Positions 1-8,155 of a DNA stretch of 64,000 nucleotides are shown piece after piece. Position 1 is the stretch's first letter, and every line of letters starts with the position of its first letter. The translations under genes and the position numbers were made by a program. The notes beneath the pieces were generated by a model. The model did not search any database. It was not told the DNA's origin and saw nothing but the letters and a program-made list of their open reading frames with translations. The DNA comes from OLB4 sp002050165. Its GTDB lineage: Bacteria > Bacteroidota > Ignavibacteria > Tepidaquicellales > Tepidaquicellaceae. The stretch is from NCBI GenBank assembly GCA_030263475.1, contig SZPC01000001.1:124001-188000 (forward strand). Direction: 5' to 3'.

Positions 1-955
1 TGACCTGTTCAGCCAATCCGGAGAAATTTCCTCTGCGCGGTTTGTATCGTCTAAAGATCTTAATTCAGTTATAAAAGATACCGTTTATACCGATCAGGAT
101 ACTTGGATAGAATTAGTCTTACCTGAACAACATGCATATTTACATTACAGGGATGGAAGAAAAGTTAAATACCCTGTTTCAACCGGAGCAGGGAATTTCG
201 GAGTTTCTGTAGAATCCAGACCCGGTTTATTTGCAATTTTTTACAGAAATGCTCATCACATTTCATCACAGTTCAATAGTGCTGATATGTATCATTTCAT
301 GGCGTTTAATCAGGGAATTGGATTTCATTCAATAAATGGTACAGGATATTATGTTCACCTTGGAGTAAGACCTTCCTCAAAAGGTTGTATAAGGTTAACG
401 CATGATGGCGCAAGGGAATTGTTCAATGCAACTGAAATGGGTACTTTAGTTTTAGTTCACAGTTATAATTCCAACAGGGTTGTTGCATTCGCTCCAAAGG
501 GCTTTAAGAATAAGAAGGAGTATTCAAAAGAAGAATACAGAGTAATGCTTGCGAGGAACCTTAAGAACGTTCTTGATGGCAATTATTATATTTCAAATCG
601 TGATTACTTTGTTTTAGACCCAAAAGTAATACCGATTTCAGGCGCATACATTGCTTACAACAAGAAGCCTTCACAGTCGCAAAATGCACCGATGGTTAAT
701 TATACTTTCACAGTTCAGAGGGATAATTTGAATGTGAATAAATTGAATGAAATTGATATGAGCCGGCAATTTGAAAGCATAGATGAGGATGACGTGGAAA
801 GCGTTATTACAAAAACCGTAAATTCAGAAACAACTAAAGACCAGTCTTCAAATAAATATGTTTATAATTCAAAAGAAGACGAGTTAATCGTGAAAAAATA
901 TTTTTATAACCCGATTGGAATTTTACCATATTTCGGACCAAACAGCAGGAGATAA
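1..955 (+). CDS. L,D-transpeptidase (YkuD domain), 5'-truncated
   Basis: The reading frame is open from base 2, so the gene starts left of the window and about 317 C-terminal residues are present. The YkuD catalytic core is visible: a His (codon 326-328) in GFHSINGTGYY, then HLGVRPSSKGCIRL with the candidate nucleophilic Cys at codon 386-388. Such enzymes make or edit 3-3 peptidoglycan cross-links, or attach proteins to the wall, in the periplasm. The residue two before the Cys is Lys where the textbook motif has His (SHGC). A polar tail of about 150 residues follows the domain. The substrate cannot be told from the sequence. The ATG at 287 is internal and not the start. Confidence 0.85.
   Translation, partial: DLFSQSGEISSARFVSSKDLNSVIKDTVYTDQDTWIELVLPEQHAYLHYRDGRKVKYPVSTGAGNFGVSVESRPGLFAIFYRNAHHISSQFNSADMYHFMAFNQGIGFHSINGTGYYVHLGVRPSSKGCIRLTHDGARELFNATEMGTLVLVHSYNSNRVVAFAPKGFKNKKEYSKEEYRVMLARNLKNVLDGNYYISNRDYFVLDPKVIPISGAYIAYNKKPSQSQNAPMVNYTFTVQRDNLNVNKLNEIDMSRQFESIDEDDVESVITKTVNSETTKDQSSNKYVYNSKEDELIVKKYFYNPIGILPYFGPNSRR
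947..951 (+). promoter_or_regulatory. Shine-Dalgarno AGGAG deciding the EthD-like start
   Basis: AGGAG lies at the very end of the upstream L,D-transpeptidase gene, 11 nt before the ATG at 963. It supports 963 as the start over the in-frame ATG at 915, which would add 16 residues that look like the other gene read out of frame. Confidence 0.6.
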
Positions 956-962
956 AACAGAA

Positions 963-1265
963 ATGACAAAATTAATAGCACTATACAAAAAGCCCGAAGA
1001 CGTTGAACTATTTGAGAAAAGATATTTTGATATTCATATACCGCTAGTAGAAAAAATGCCCGGATTACGAAAGACTGAGATTACAAAATTAACTAGCCTT
1101 GGTAATACAGAAAATAAGTTTTTTCTTCAGGCAGAAATGTATTTTGATGATATTGATTCTCTTAATTCTTCAATGGCTTCTGATGAAGGTAAAGCTGCCG
1201 CCAAGGACCTTATGAGTTTTGCAAAGGATTACGTAGTGATGATGATTGGTGAAGTAAAAGAGTAA
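963..1265 (+). CDS. EthD-like dimeric alpha-beta barrel protein
   Basis: This 100-residue protein resembles the EthD family: a leading strand (TKLIALYKKPEDVELFE), then a YFDIHIPLVEKMPGL helix with the His-x-Pro-hydrophobic pattern of the family, and a C-terminal strand. EthD-like proteins are small ferredoxin-like-fold dimers first noted in ether degradation; for most members no reaction is known. The start at 963 follows an AGGAG and lies 7 nt after the stop of the L,D-transpeptidase, so the two are probably cotranscribed. No function beyond the fold is claimed. Confidence 0.7.
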   Translation: MTKLIALYKKPEDVELFEKRYFDIHIPLVEKMPGLRKTEITKLTSLGNTENKFFLQAEMYFDDIDSLNSSMASDEGKAAAKDLMSFAKDYVVMMIGEVKE

Positions 1266-1376
1266 AATTGATTATATTTTTATTATTCAGTTTTGTTTAT
1301 ATTAAAGTACTTTGGAACTAATTAAATTGTACAAAGTTTTATAAGCAATAAAACAACTCAAAACCGGGAGGTTACA

Positions 1377-2348
1377 ATGTCGGATCAAAACACAAAAATT
1401 CAAAGCAATCAAGTACAGGATCAAAGCACTTCAGACAGCCTCATTAACAGTGAAGGTTATTTTTACAAAATGGCTTACGGTGCTCCTGAACTTAAAAAGT
1501 TATATCAGAAGTATGCTACAAGGGGAATCATTCTTGCTATTCTCTTACATGTGTTAATAATCGGTTCGTACGTATTTGCGTTAATTCTAGAATCAAAGGC
1601 TAACGAGCGGGACCAGAATCTCACCAATATTATACAATTGGAAGATCTGGATACTCCACCATCTGCGAATGATGAAGAAGTACCTCCTCCGCCTGAAGTT
1701 GAAGTACCGCAGGAGATAATTCCGTTAAAAGATCTTGAAGCATTAATTCCAGAACCTGTTGCAAGACAGGAAGCGGAGATTTTAACAACTAAAACACAGG
1801 AAGCGCTCGAAGAAATTTTGGCACCTGTTTCTTCTGAGGGTTCGGAAAACGCACCAAACGTTGGATTCATTGGAAAGATTGACCTTAAAAAAGAGAAGAT
1901 GGAACAAAAGTTAGAGAAGAAAGAGGAGAAAAATTTCGATAAGAATAAAATTTTCCAACAGTTCGAAGTTGAAAAAGCTCCTTCACCAGTAAACCTTGGT
2001 GCTGTAAGAAATTCGATGAGGTATCCTGAGATTGCGCGTTCTTCCGGTATTGAAGGTAGAGTTACTGTCAGAGTACTTGTCGGAACGAGCGGTTCCATTG
2101 AAAGGATTGGTAGCATTAGTGGTCCGGATGTTTTCCATAGTGAAGTAAGCAGTAAAGTTATGTCATTGCAATTCACTCCGGGACTTCAAAACGGAAAACC
2201 CGTAAGAGTCTGGGTAAGCGTTCCGTTTAATTTTACCTTAGGGAGTAAGTTTAAAAAGGAAAAGGAAGAAGAAAAGACTGAAGAGAAGACTCAAGAAGAA
2301 ACAACCAAAACACCTACAGAAGATAATAGCGGAAGTAACGAAGAATAG
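1377..2348 (+). CDS. TonB-family energy transducer
   Basis: The 323-residue protein has the TonB order of parts. A cytoplasmic N-terminus of about 49 residues precedes one membrane segment (about 50-71) that carries a His (H58), as in E. coli TonB. A Pro/Glu-rich periplasmic linker follows (about 93-130, with PPPPEVEVP), then a Lys/Glu-rich stretch and a TonB C-terminal domain (about 205-290: NSMRYPEIARSSGIEGRV, then FTPGLQNGKPVRVWVSVPF). An acidic, Glu/Lys/Thr-rich tail of about 35 residues follows the domain, which is unusual. TonB couples the inner-membrane proton gradient to outer-membrane receptors. No exbB, exbD or receptor gene is adjacent. A GGGAGG at 1366-1371 supports the start. The next three genes follow on the same strand. 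Confidence 0.88.
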   Translation: MSDQNTKIQSNQVQDQSTSDSLINSEGYFYKMAYGAPELKKLYQKYATRGIILAILLHVLIIGSYVFALILESKANERDQNLTNIIQLEDLDTPPSANDEEVPPPPEVEVPQEIIPLKDLEALIPEPVARQEAEILTTKTQEALEEILAPVSSEGSENAPNVGFIGKIDLKKEKMEQKLEKKEEKNFDKNKIFQQFEVEKAPSPVNLGAVRNSMRYPEIARSSGIEGRVTVRVLVGTSGSIERIGSISGPDVFHSEVSSKVMSLQFTPGLQNGKPVRVWVSVPFNFTLGSKFKKEKEEEKTEEKTQEETTKTPTEDNSGSNEE

Positions 2349-2372
2349 TAGTTATTTAAAAGTGGATTTAAA

Positions 2373-2630
2373 ATGAACCCTACGGTAATCATCAGCTACA
2401 TTGCTACAGCTGTCGCATTTATCGTAGGGTTTCTTTTGTTACTCGGGTACGTCGGCGGAACGTTTGAACAGAATTTGAGAATTACGCTTGGTGTCATATT
2501 TATAGGCTATTCAATTTACAGATTTTTATATGTACAATCTAAATTACGTGATGCAAAAAGAATTGAGAAACAGGAATTGATGAGAATTGAGAAAGAAAAA
2601 CTTTTCCGGAAAAATGAAGATGCAAGTTAA
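2373..2630 (+). CDS. small two-helix membrane protein, unknown function
   Basis: This 85-residue protein has two hydrophobic segments (about 4-29 and 38-54) and a charged C-terminal helix rich in Lys, Arg and Glu. I do not recognise a family. It begins 24 nt after the TonB gene, and its last 17 nt overlap the start of the PstS-like lipoprotein gene, so the three are very probably cotranscribed. The overlap suggests translational coupling. A role in the inner-membrane part of a TonB-linked system is inference from position only. Confidence 0.7.
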   Translation: MNPTVIISYIATAVAFIVGFLLLLGYVGGTFEQNLRITLGVIFIGYSIYRFLYVQSKLRDAKRIEKQELMRIEKEKLFRKNEDAS

Positions 2631-3582
2631 ATATTGGTTCATTTTATTAATCGTGCCACTCGCATTATCCTCTTGTCAGGATTACAGGGAAATTAAGCCA
2701 TTATCAACCTCCGGATCAGCATACATTGCAGTAGATGAGAATTTCAAACCAGCTATGGAGCAGCTTATAAACGAATTTATAAGATTAAATCCCAATGCTA
2801 AGTTAGATGTAAATTATGTCCCAAGCAGAAATGCCGTTGCTGAATTAGTCAATAACCAAACTAAATTAATAGTTATAACCCGACCTTTTAACCGGGAAGA
2901 ATCTGATATAATAAAGCAGAACAATATACAGATTGATTCGCATAAGGTAGCAGTTGATGCAGTTGCGTTTATTGTAAATCCATATAACCCGATACTGAGA
3001 GTTACCTCAAATGATCTGATGAATATATTCACAGGTGAATATAAAAACTGGACGGATATAGTTGCACAGGATAAAGATCAAAATTCGGAGGTAGCTAAAA
3101 CGATGACAGGTAACCTCAATAAAATAAAAACGTTTATTCAACGGCGTAATTCTGCAACATACGATTATGTAAAAGAAAACGTCTTGAAAGGTGCGGAGTT
3201 TTACGATAAGTCCACTGTATGTTCGACCAGTGCACAGATGTTGCAGGAAATTCGCGAAAATGAAAATGCAATCGGAATTTCTAATCTGGCATGGTTGGGT
3301 ATTGGAAAACAGGATGCTTTGGATACGACAGTGAAAGCTCTCAGGATATCAATCGTAAACGATGCTGGCGCTCAAAGGGATTACGTTCAGTTGCATCAAG
3401 GGTTAGTATTTAATGGTGAATATCCTTACGATCGAGTTGTCTACATTTACACAACTTTTAAAGGTATTGGACTCGAATCTGGCTTTATTTCTTTTATGTT
3501 GCAAACTCCGGGACAACAAGTTTTACTTGATCACGGAGTTGTACCAGCAACACAACCCGTAAGAACAATTCAATTAAATTAA
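2614..3582 (+). CDS. PstS-like substrate-binding lipoprotein
   Basis: The predicted 322-residue protein starts with a lipoprotein signal (hydrophobic stretch ending LSSC, Cys 21), so it should be anchored in a membrane facing the periplasm. The rest resembles the PBP-like/PstS family of phosphate-binding proteins: AYIAVDENFKPAMEQLINEF near the N-terminus, VAFIVNPYNP and the lobe motif IFTGEYKNWTDI, and a C-terminal YPYDRVVYIYT. The ligand may be phosphate or another oxyanion. No pstC, pstA or pstB gene is nearby. The start at 2614 (or 2620) gives a compact lipoprotein signal; the longer form from 2587 adds residues encoded entirely inside the upstream gene. It sits between the membrane protein and the TPR gene of the TonB cluster. 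Confidence 0.8.
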   Translation: MKMQVKYWFILLIVPLALSSCQDYREIKPLSTSGSAYIAVDENFKPAMEQLINEFIRLNPNAKLDVNYVPSRNAVAELVNNQTKLIVITRPFNREESDIIKQNNIQIDSHKVAVDAVAFIVNPYNPILRVTSNDLMNIFTGEYKNWTDIVAQDKDQNSEVAKTMTGNLNKIKTFIQRRNSATYDYVKENVLKGAEFYDKSTVCSTSAQMLQEIRENENAIGISNLAWLGIGKQDALDTTVKALRISIVNDAGAQRDYVQLHQGLVFNGEYPYDRVVYIYTTFKGIGLESGFISFMLQTPGQQVLLDHGVVPATQPVRTIQLN

Positions 3583-3591
3583 ACAGATAAA

Positions 3592-5043
3592 ATGAAAATT
3601 CTTAACTTGAAAACATTTTTTGTAACAGTCGGTCTGGTTTTATTTTTAATTTCCAGTATAAATGCACAAGATATTGACGATGGAATTGATGCTGTAAAAA
3701 GAGGAAATTATGTTCTCGGACTTGAAATTCTTAAAAAATATGTAAAGGACGATGACAGTTATGACGCTAACTATTACTATGGAAAAGCATTGTTTGAAAC
3801 AGGTTCTTTGAAGGAGGCGGAGAAATATTTCAACATCGCGCTTAAAGATGATGACAGTGGTGTGGAAGCATTAAAAGGTCTCGGTGATATTTATAGCGAA
3901 CAAAAAAATTATGACAAAGCTAATACCTACTATGAGAAAGCTCTCAAAGAAGACGAGGAAAACGTCAGTGTTTTGTTGTCACAGGGAATAAATTATTCCA
4001 GATCCGGTGATGTTGAAAAAGCAGTTTTCATTTTAACGAGAGCAATGTCACTTGATGATAAAAATCCCGCAGTATTTGTAGCATTGGGGAATGCTTACTA
4101 TTTCGGACAAGCTCTGCCAGCTGCGATTGAAAATTACAAAAAGGCGTTGCAATTATCCAATAACAAATCCGCTGCTGCATACTATGGTTTAGGAAATGTT
4201 TACTTCAGACAGAGAAAATTTGATGATGCACTAACATCATTTCAGGAATCAATTAAGATTGACGAAAACTTCGCAGAATCTTATTTTATGATTGGAAGAA
4301 TTTTATTTTTAAGTGAACAATATGCCAGCGCAGCTGAGGCATTTAAAAAATATTCTCAGTTAAAACCCGGGACGCAAACCGGTAATTCGTATTTTGCGAG
4401 AACAAAGTATGCTTTAGGTGACCTGCAAGAAGCAGAAAGATTGCTAAATGAAGTGCTGAAAGTTGACCCGAATAATGCGCTCGCTTTTAAATATCTCGGA
4501 TACATTGAAATAGACAAAAAAAATTACGATAAAGCACTCGAATATTTTTCAAAAGTATCTGAAGATAACTTTGAAACTGAAGATTATATAAAGCTTGCAA
4601 AGATATATAGTGAAAAAGGTGACCAGACGAAAGCATTTCAATTAATGGATGAAGCTAAAAAACGCGATCCAGAAAATCCGGATCTGTATTTTGAACTTGG
4701 AGTTATGCAGTTTAATGCAAAACAATATGACGATGCCCTTGTAAGTTTCAATAAAAATCAATCGATTGCAGGTAAAAGTGACGCAACACAGGTTTACAAG
4801 GGTTTAATTATGTACACTCAGGAGAAGTATGATGATGCAATAGCAGAGTTTGAAGAAGCTATTAGAATAAACGATACATTTACGTTTTCGTATCTTTGGT
4901 TGGCGAATGCATATCTTGCGAAAGATAACAAAGAAAAGGCATTAGAGAATTATGAAAAAGTTCTTCAACTTGATCCGACGAATGAAGAAGCAGCTGCGCA
5001 GGTTGAAAAATTGAAAAATTTAGTTAACGGTACAGGTCAGTAA
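3592..5043 (+). CDS. secreted tetratricopeptide repeat protein
   Basis: A signal peptide (residues 1 to about 25, ending INAQ) leads into about 450 residues made almost wholly of TPR units, with recurring patterns such as KALEYFSKV, YDDAIAEFEEAI and KALENYEKVLQLDPTNEEA. The product should be a periplasmic scaffold that binds other proteins. It starts 9 nt after the PstS-like gene and closes the TonB/membrane protein/lipoprotein/TPR run, which ends at a strong hairpin at 5079-5110. The partner is unknown; the lipoprotein or the TonB linker are obvious candidates by position. Confidence 0.82.
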   Translation: MKILNLKTFFVTVGLVLFLISSINAQDIDDGIDAVKRGNYVLGLEILKKYVKDDDSYDANYYYGKALFETGSLKEAEKYFNIALKDDDSGVEALKGLGDIYSEQKNYDKANTYYEKALKEDEENVSVLLSQGINYSRSGDVEKAVFILTRAMSLDDKNPAVFVALGNAYYFGQALPAAIENYKKALQLSNNKSAAAYYGLGNVYFRQRKFDDALTSFQESIKIDENFAESYFMIGRILFLSEQYASAAEAFKKYSQLKPGTQTGNSYFARTKYALGDLQEAERLLNEVLKVDPNNALAFKYLGYIEIDKKNYDKALEYFSKVSEDNFETEDYIKLAKIYSEKGDQTKAFQLMDEAKKRDPENPDLYFELGVMQFNAKQYDDALVSFNKNQSIAGKSDATQVYKGLIMYTQEKYDDAIAEFEEAIRINDTFTFSYLWLANAYLAKDNKEKALENYEKVLQLDPTNEEAAAQVEKLKNLVNGTGQ

Positions 5044-5078
5044 ATGTAATTTCAATAAAATTTTACTTTCATTAACTT

Positions 5079-5110
5079 TGGCGGTTAAAGTTAACCGCCA
5101 TTTATATTTT
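5079..5110 (+). terminator. Rho-independent terminator after the TPR gene
   Basis: An almost perfect 10-bp inverted repeat (TGGCGGTTAA / TTAACCGCCA) at 5079-5100 is followed by a T-rich run. It closes the TonB-cluster transcript. The next gene starts at 5117, so any promoter for it must overlap this element or read-through occurs. Confidence 0.75.
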
Positions 5111-5116
5111 TAAAAT

Positions 5117-6499
5117 TTGAACTATCTAGATTACATTAATTCGAACAAAGAGCGTTACCTTGATGAGCTGAAACAGTTTTTAAGTATTCCTTCGGTAAGT
5201 ACTGATCCGAAGCATAAGCATGACGTAAGAGCTTGCGCTGAATTTGTAGAGAAAAAGCTCACTGAAGCTGGACTTGAAAATGTGAAAGTCTATGAAACCG
5301 GCGGTCATCCGCTTGTTTATGGTGATTGGTTGTACGCAGGTGACGATAAGCCGACAGTTTTGATTTACGGACATTACGACGTTCAGCCAGTTGACCCGCT
5401 TGAATTATGGAATGCCCCACCATTCAGTCCAACGATTAAAGGTGACAAAATTTTTGCAAGGGGCGCAAGCGATGATAAAGGACAGGTATTCATTCACGTA
5501 AAGAGCATTGAGAGTTATCTTAAAACTAAAGGGAATTTACCGATAAATGTTAAGATTATTGTTGAAGGTGAAGAAGAAATCGGTAGTGATCATCTGGATA
5601 GTTTTATTGAATCGAATAAGTCACTGCTCGGTTGTGATTTTGTTCTCGTATCTGATACGGCGATGTATCAGCCGGGTTTACCCGCAATATGTTATGGTTT
5701 GAGAGGTTTGGTTTATATGGAAGTTAATGTTACTGGACCCAACCGTGATCTTCATTCCGGAGCATTCGGTGGTGCAGTTGATAATCCTGCAAATGCACTC
5801 GCACATATTATTTCAAGACTAAAAGATCTAAACGGTGAAATCCTTATTCCAGGTTTTTATGATGATGTGAAAGAATTAACGGATGATGAAAGGGAAGAGT
5901 TCAGAAAATTGCCGTTTAATGAAGAAAAATTCAAAGATGATCTTGGTGTTGAAGACGTGTTTGGAGAAAAAGGGTACACAACATTAGAACGGAAATCTGC
6001 CAGACCAACATTAGATGTGAACGGTATTTGGGGCGGTTTTCAGGGTGAAGGTGCGAAGACAGTTTTACCATCTAAAGCCGGTGCAAAAATATCTATGAGA
6101 TTAGTTCCTGATCAAGATCCAGATAAAATTCAAAACCTTTTTACGGATTATATTAAAAGCATCGCAGCGAAATCTGTGAAAGTCGAGATTAGCGGTACGC
6201 ACAACGCTAAACCCGCTATAACGCCGATTGACAGTGATGAGATTAATGCAGCAAAAGTTGCATTGAAACGTTCTTTTGGTGTAGAACCGGTGTTTATTCG
6301 TGAAGGTGGTTCTATCCCGGTTGTAAATACATTTCAGGAATTGCTCAATGCACCAACTATTTTAATCGGGTTCGGTTTAAATGATGAAAATATTCATTCT
6401 CCAAATGAACATTTTGATTTAAATAATTTTTACAAAGGTATTGAAAGTATATCTTTCTATTTTGAAGAATTAGGAAAACTAAATTACAGCAATAAATAA
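5117..6499 (+). CDS. M20-family metallopeptidase (dipeptidase)
   Basis: This 460-residue protein is a full-length member of the M20/CNDP-like dipeptidases, which hydrolyse small peptides with two metal ions, probably in the cytoplasm (no signal peptide). Visible metal and catalytic motifs are YGHYDVQP (H86, D88), GASDDKGQ (bridging D119), EGEEEIGS (about 150-157, general base plus metal Glu) and the C-terminal HSPNEHFDL (metal His). The start is TTG at 5117, chosen because the family begins with the helix seen right after it (DYINSNKERYLDELKQFL) and no ATG lies nearby. The stop overlaps the next start by one base (TAATG). Confidence 0.9.
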   Translation: MNYLDYINSNKERYLDELKQFLSIPSVSTDPKHKHDVRACAEFVEKKLTEAGLENVKVYETGGHPLVYGDWLYAGDDKPTVLIYGHYDVQPVDPLELWNAPPFSPTIKGDKIFARGASDDKGQVFIHVKSIESYLKTKGNLPINVKIIVEGEEEIGSDHLDSFIESNKSLLGCDFVLVSDTAMYQPGLPAICYGLRGLVYMEVNVTGPNRDLHSGAFGGAVDNPANALAHIISRLKDLNGEILIPGFYDDVKELTDDEREEFRKLPFNEEKFKDDLGVEDVFGEKGYTTLERKSARPTLDVNGIWGGFQGEGAKTVLPSKAGAKISMRLVPDQDPDKIQNLFTDYIKSIAAKSVKVEISGTHNAKPAITPIDSDEINAAKVALKRSFGVEPVFIREGGSIPVVNTFQELLNAPTILIGFGLNDENIHSPNEHFDLNNFYKGIESISFYFEELGKLNYSNK

Positions 6500-6846
6500 T
6501 GGCAAAGTTAAAAACATCAAAAGTTGCAGCCTTAAAGTCTAAAAGAGGTAAAGGAGAAACACTTCATATTGCATTCTCAAAGAAAAATTACACGATAATA
6601 GGTATAGGTCTTTTGTTAATTATTTTCGGTTATGTTTTAATGACAGAAAATTCAGTGGATGGATTTATGCCAACTGTTGTTGCACCGATTATGTTATTCT
6701 TTGGCTATTGTGTTTTCATCCCTTTGGGAATATTGTTTAAGGACAAATCCGGAGAGGATTTCGGTGCTGATGTTGTGAAAGATGCTAAAAAGGATTCCGG
6801 GAAAACAACCGCAAATATTAATACGACTAACATAAAAACGAGTTAA
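6499..6846 (+). CDS. DUF3098-like membrane protein
   Basis: The 115-residue protein has a basic N-terminus, then two membrane segments (about 34-51 and 57-80) separated by a short loop, and a charged tail. The arrangement (a Phe-x-Lys-x-Asn-Tyr lead-in before the first helix, then VAPIMLFFGYCVFIPLGI) resembles DUF3098, a small Bacteroidota family of unknown function often found near cell division or envelope genes. It overlaps the stop of the dipeptidase gene by one base, so it is translated from the same message. Only 40 nt separate its stop from the tmRNA. Confidence 0.6.
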   Translation: MAKLKTSKVAALKSKRGKGETLHIAFSKKNYTIIGIGLLLIIFGYVLMTENSVDGFMPTVVAPIMLFFGYCVFIPLGILFKDKSGEDFGADVVKDAKKDSGKTTANINTTNIKTS

Positions 6847-6886
6847 GAAACTAAATCTTTATTTGTATTGTTCTTTCATTTTATAT

Positions 6887-7237
6887 GGGAATGAAACGGC
6901 TTCGACGGGGTGCAAAGAGGATTGAAACTGCATACTGTGTTGCTGCCATCACATAAAAACGGCAGAAAAAAACAACTGGCGAAACTAACTACGCCTTAGC
7001 TGCTTAATTAAAAAAAGCAACTACATTTTCTTTGTTCTCCGTTCATCGGAACTTTGAAAATGCCAACTTGATGAACTGCTCCGGATTAATGTCTGTTACA
7101 TTCGGCTAAGATTTACAGACTAACAGGTGTGAATTTTGTTTGTTTTATAGCTACTGTGAAATTCTTAAAATAAACTATGTATGTAGAAGTTTTGATTGGC
7201 TTCATTCCGGACCCGGGTTCGACTCCCGGCATTTCCA
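6887..7237 (+). ncRNA. ssrA: transfer-messenger RNA (tmRNA)
   Basis: The 5' end shows the conserved tmRNA start GGGAATGAAACGGCTTCGAC. The 3' end has a T-arm (CCCGGGTTCGACTCCCGG) and an acceptor strand CATTTCC that pairs with the 5' GGGAATG with one G-U pair. The tag frame runs from the resume codon GGC at 6978 to TAA at 7005-7007 and reads GETNYALAA, ending in the Ala-Leu-Ala-Ala degron. tmRNA rescues stalled ribosomes and marks the product for proteolysis. The CCA end is not encoded (ACTA follows the acceptor), so it must be added by nucleotidyltransferase. The GT9 gene ends one base downstream on the other strand. Confidence 0.95.
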
Positions 7238-8155
7238 CTATATTAATCTTTGAATACTTTCCAATACCGTATCCACGCTAATATCCATGATTGAATCTTT
7301 ATTCTTTGAAACAATTACTTCTTGCTTTTCTGATAAGGGTGAAAATCTTTTGTAATTCCATTCAACATTGTTATATAAGCCAATTACAGGTGTATTATAT
7401 GCAGATGCAATATGAATTGCAAGTGTGTCAGGTGAAATTGCAAGATCTGAACTTTTAATGTAGTAAGCTAACTCTTCGATACTGGCTTTATGGAAATGTA
7501 ATCTCTTTGAGTTAAGCTTTAATTTAAGTTCCTTAACAATCTTTAATTCAAGACAATTAATATAAATATTTAAATTGTATTCTCCTAAAATATGTGTTAG
7601 TAATTTCTCATAATTTCCTAAGCCCCAATTTCTTTCCTTTTTCCCGGCAGACATATTTAAATGTACATTTGGTTTTAACATTGTTGAACCTGATGTTGGA
7701 AAGTATAACTTTGGTGTAAGATTGGGTGTAAAGTCAGGCGCAAAGAATCTTAATGATGCTGTAGAAAGTTCAGTGTAGTGAAATCCATTTTTATAGTTAC
7801 TCAGATTTACATCGAAATTGATAATATCATTTGAATATCCCAACGAGGTTTCCGCTCTAACCCTTCCAAGAAAAATTTTCGATGTTTTCGATCTGTCCGG
7901 ATTAACGTCAATAAAGTAATCGAATTTCAATTGTCTGAGTTTTTTGAATACTTTCATGTATCCCGAAAGAGATTTATCAATGATAAGAATATTATCTACG
8001 TTTTTGTTGTATCTAAGAATTTCTGAGCTATAGCGACTGCAGATCACAGTTATCTTAGAGTCCGGAAAAATGATTTTTAGATTAAAAAAAAGGGGAGTGG
8101 TCAAAACCATATCCCCTAATTTACCAGATTGAAATATTAAAATGTCAGGTGACAT
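7238..8155 (-). CDS. glycosyltransferase family 9 (heptosyltransferase-like)
   Basis: The 305-residue protein matches the GT9 family, which adds sugars such as heptose to the lipopolysaccharide core at the cytoplasmic face of the inner membrane. Seen: the N-terminal motif GKLGDMVLTTP (11-21), a central block with HLNMSAGKKERNWG (165-178), and the nucleotide-sugar site SPDTLAIHIASA (241-252) followed by NTPVIGLY. Sugar donor and acceptor cannot be read from the sequence. Its ATG directly abuts the stop of yidC, so it is the last gene of the rpmH-rnpA-yidD-yidC run. It ends against the tmRNA with no room for a terminator. Confidence 0.85.
   Translation of the reverse strand: MSPDILIFQSGKLGDMVLTTPLFFNLKIIFPDSKITVICSRYSSEILRYNKNVDNILIIDKSLSGYMKVFKKLRQLKFDYFIDVNPDRSKTSKIFLGRVRAETSLGYSNDIINFDVNLSNYKNGFHYTELSTASLRFFAPDFTPNLTPKLYFPTSGSTMLKPNVHLNMSAGKKERNWGLGNYEKLLTHILGEYNLNIYINCLELKIVKELKLKLNSKRLHFHKASIEELAYYIKSSDLAISPDTLAIHIASAYNTPVIGLYNNVEWNYKRFSPLSEKQEVIVSKNKDSIMDISVDTVLESIQRLI

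Noticed and set aside
1505..2176. 223-residue open frame antisense to the TonB gene
   Set aside because: It is a shadow of the TonB frame: Ser/Leu-rich composition, no start signal, no family resemblance, while the opposite strand has a clear TonB protein.
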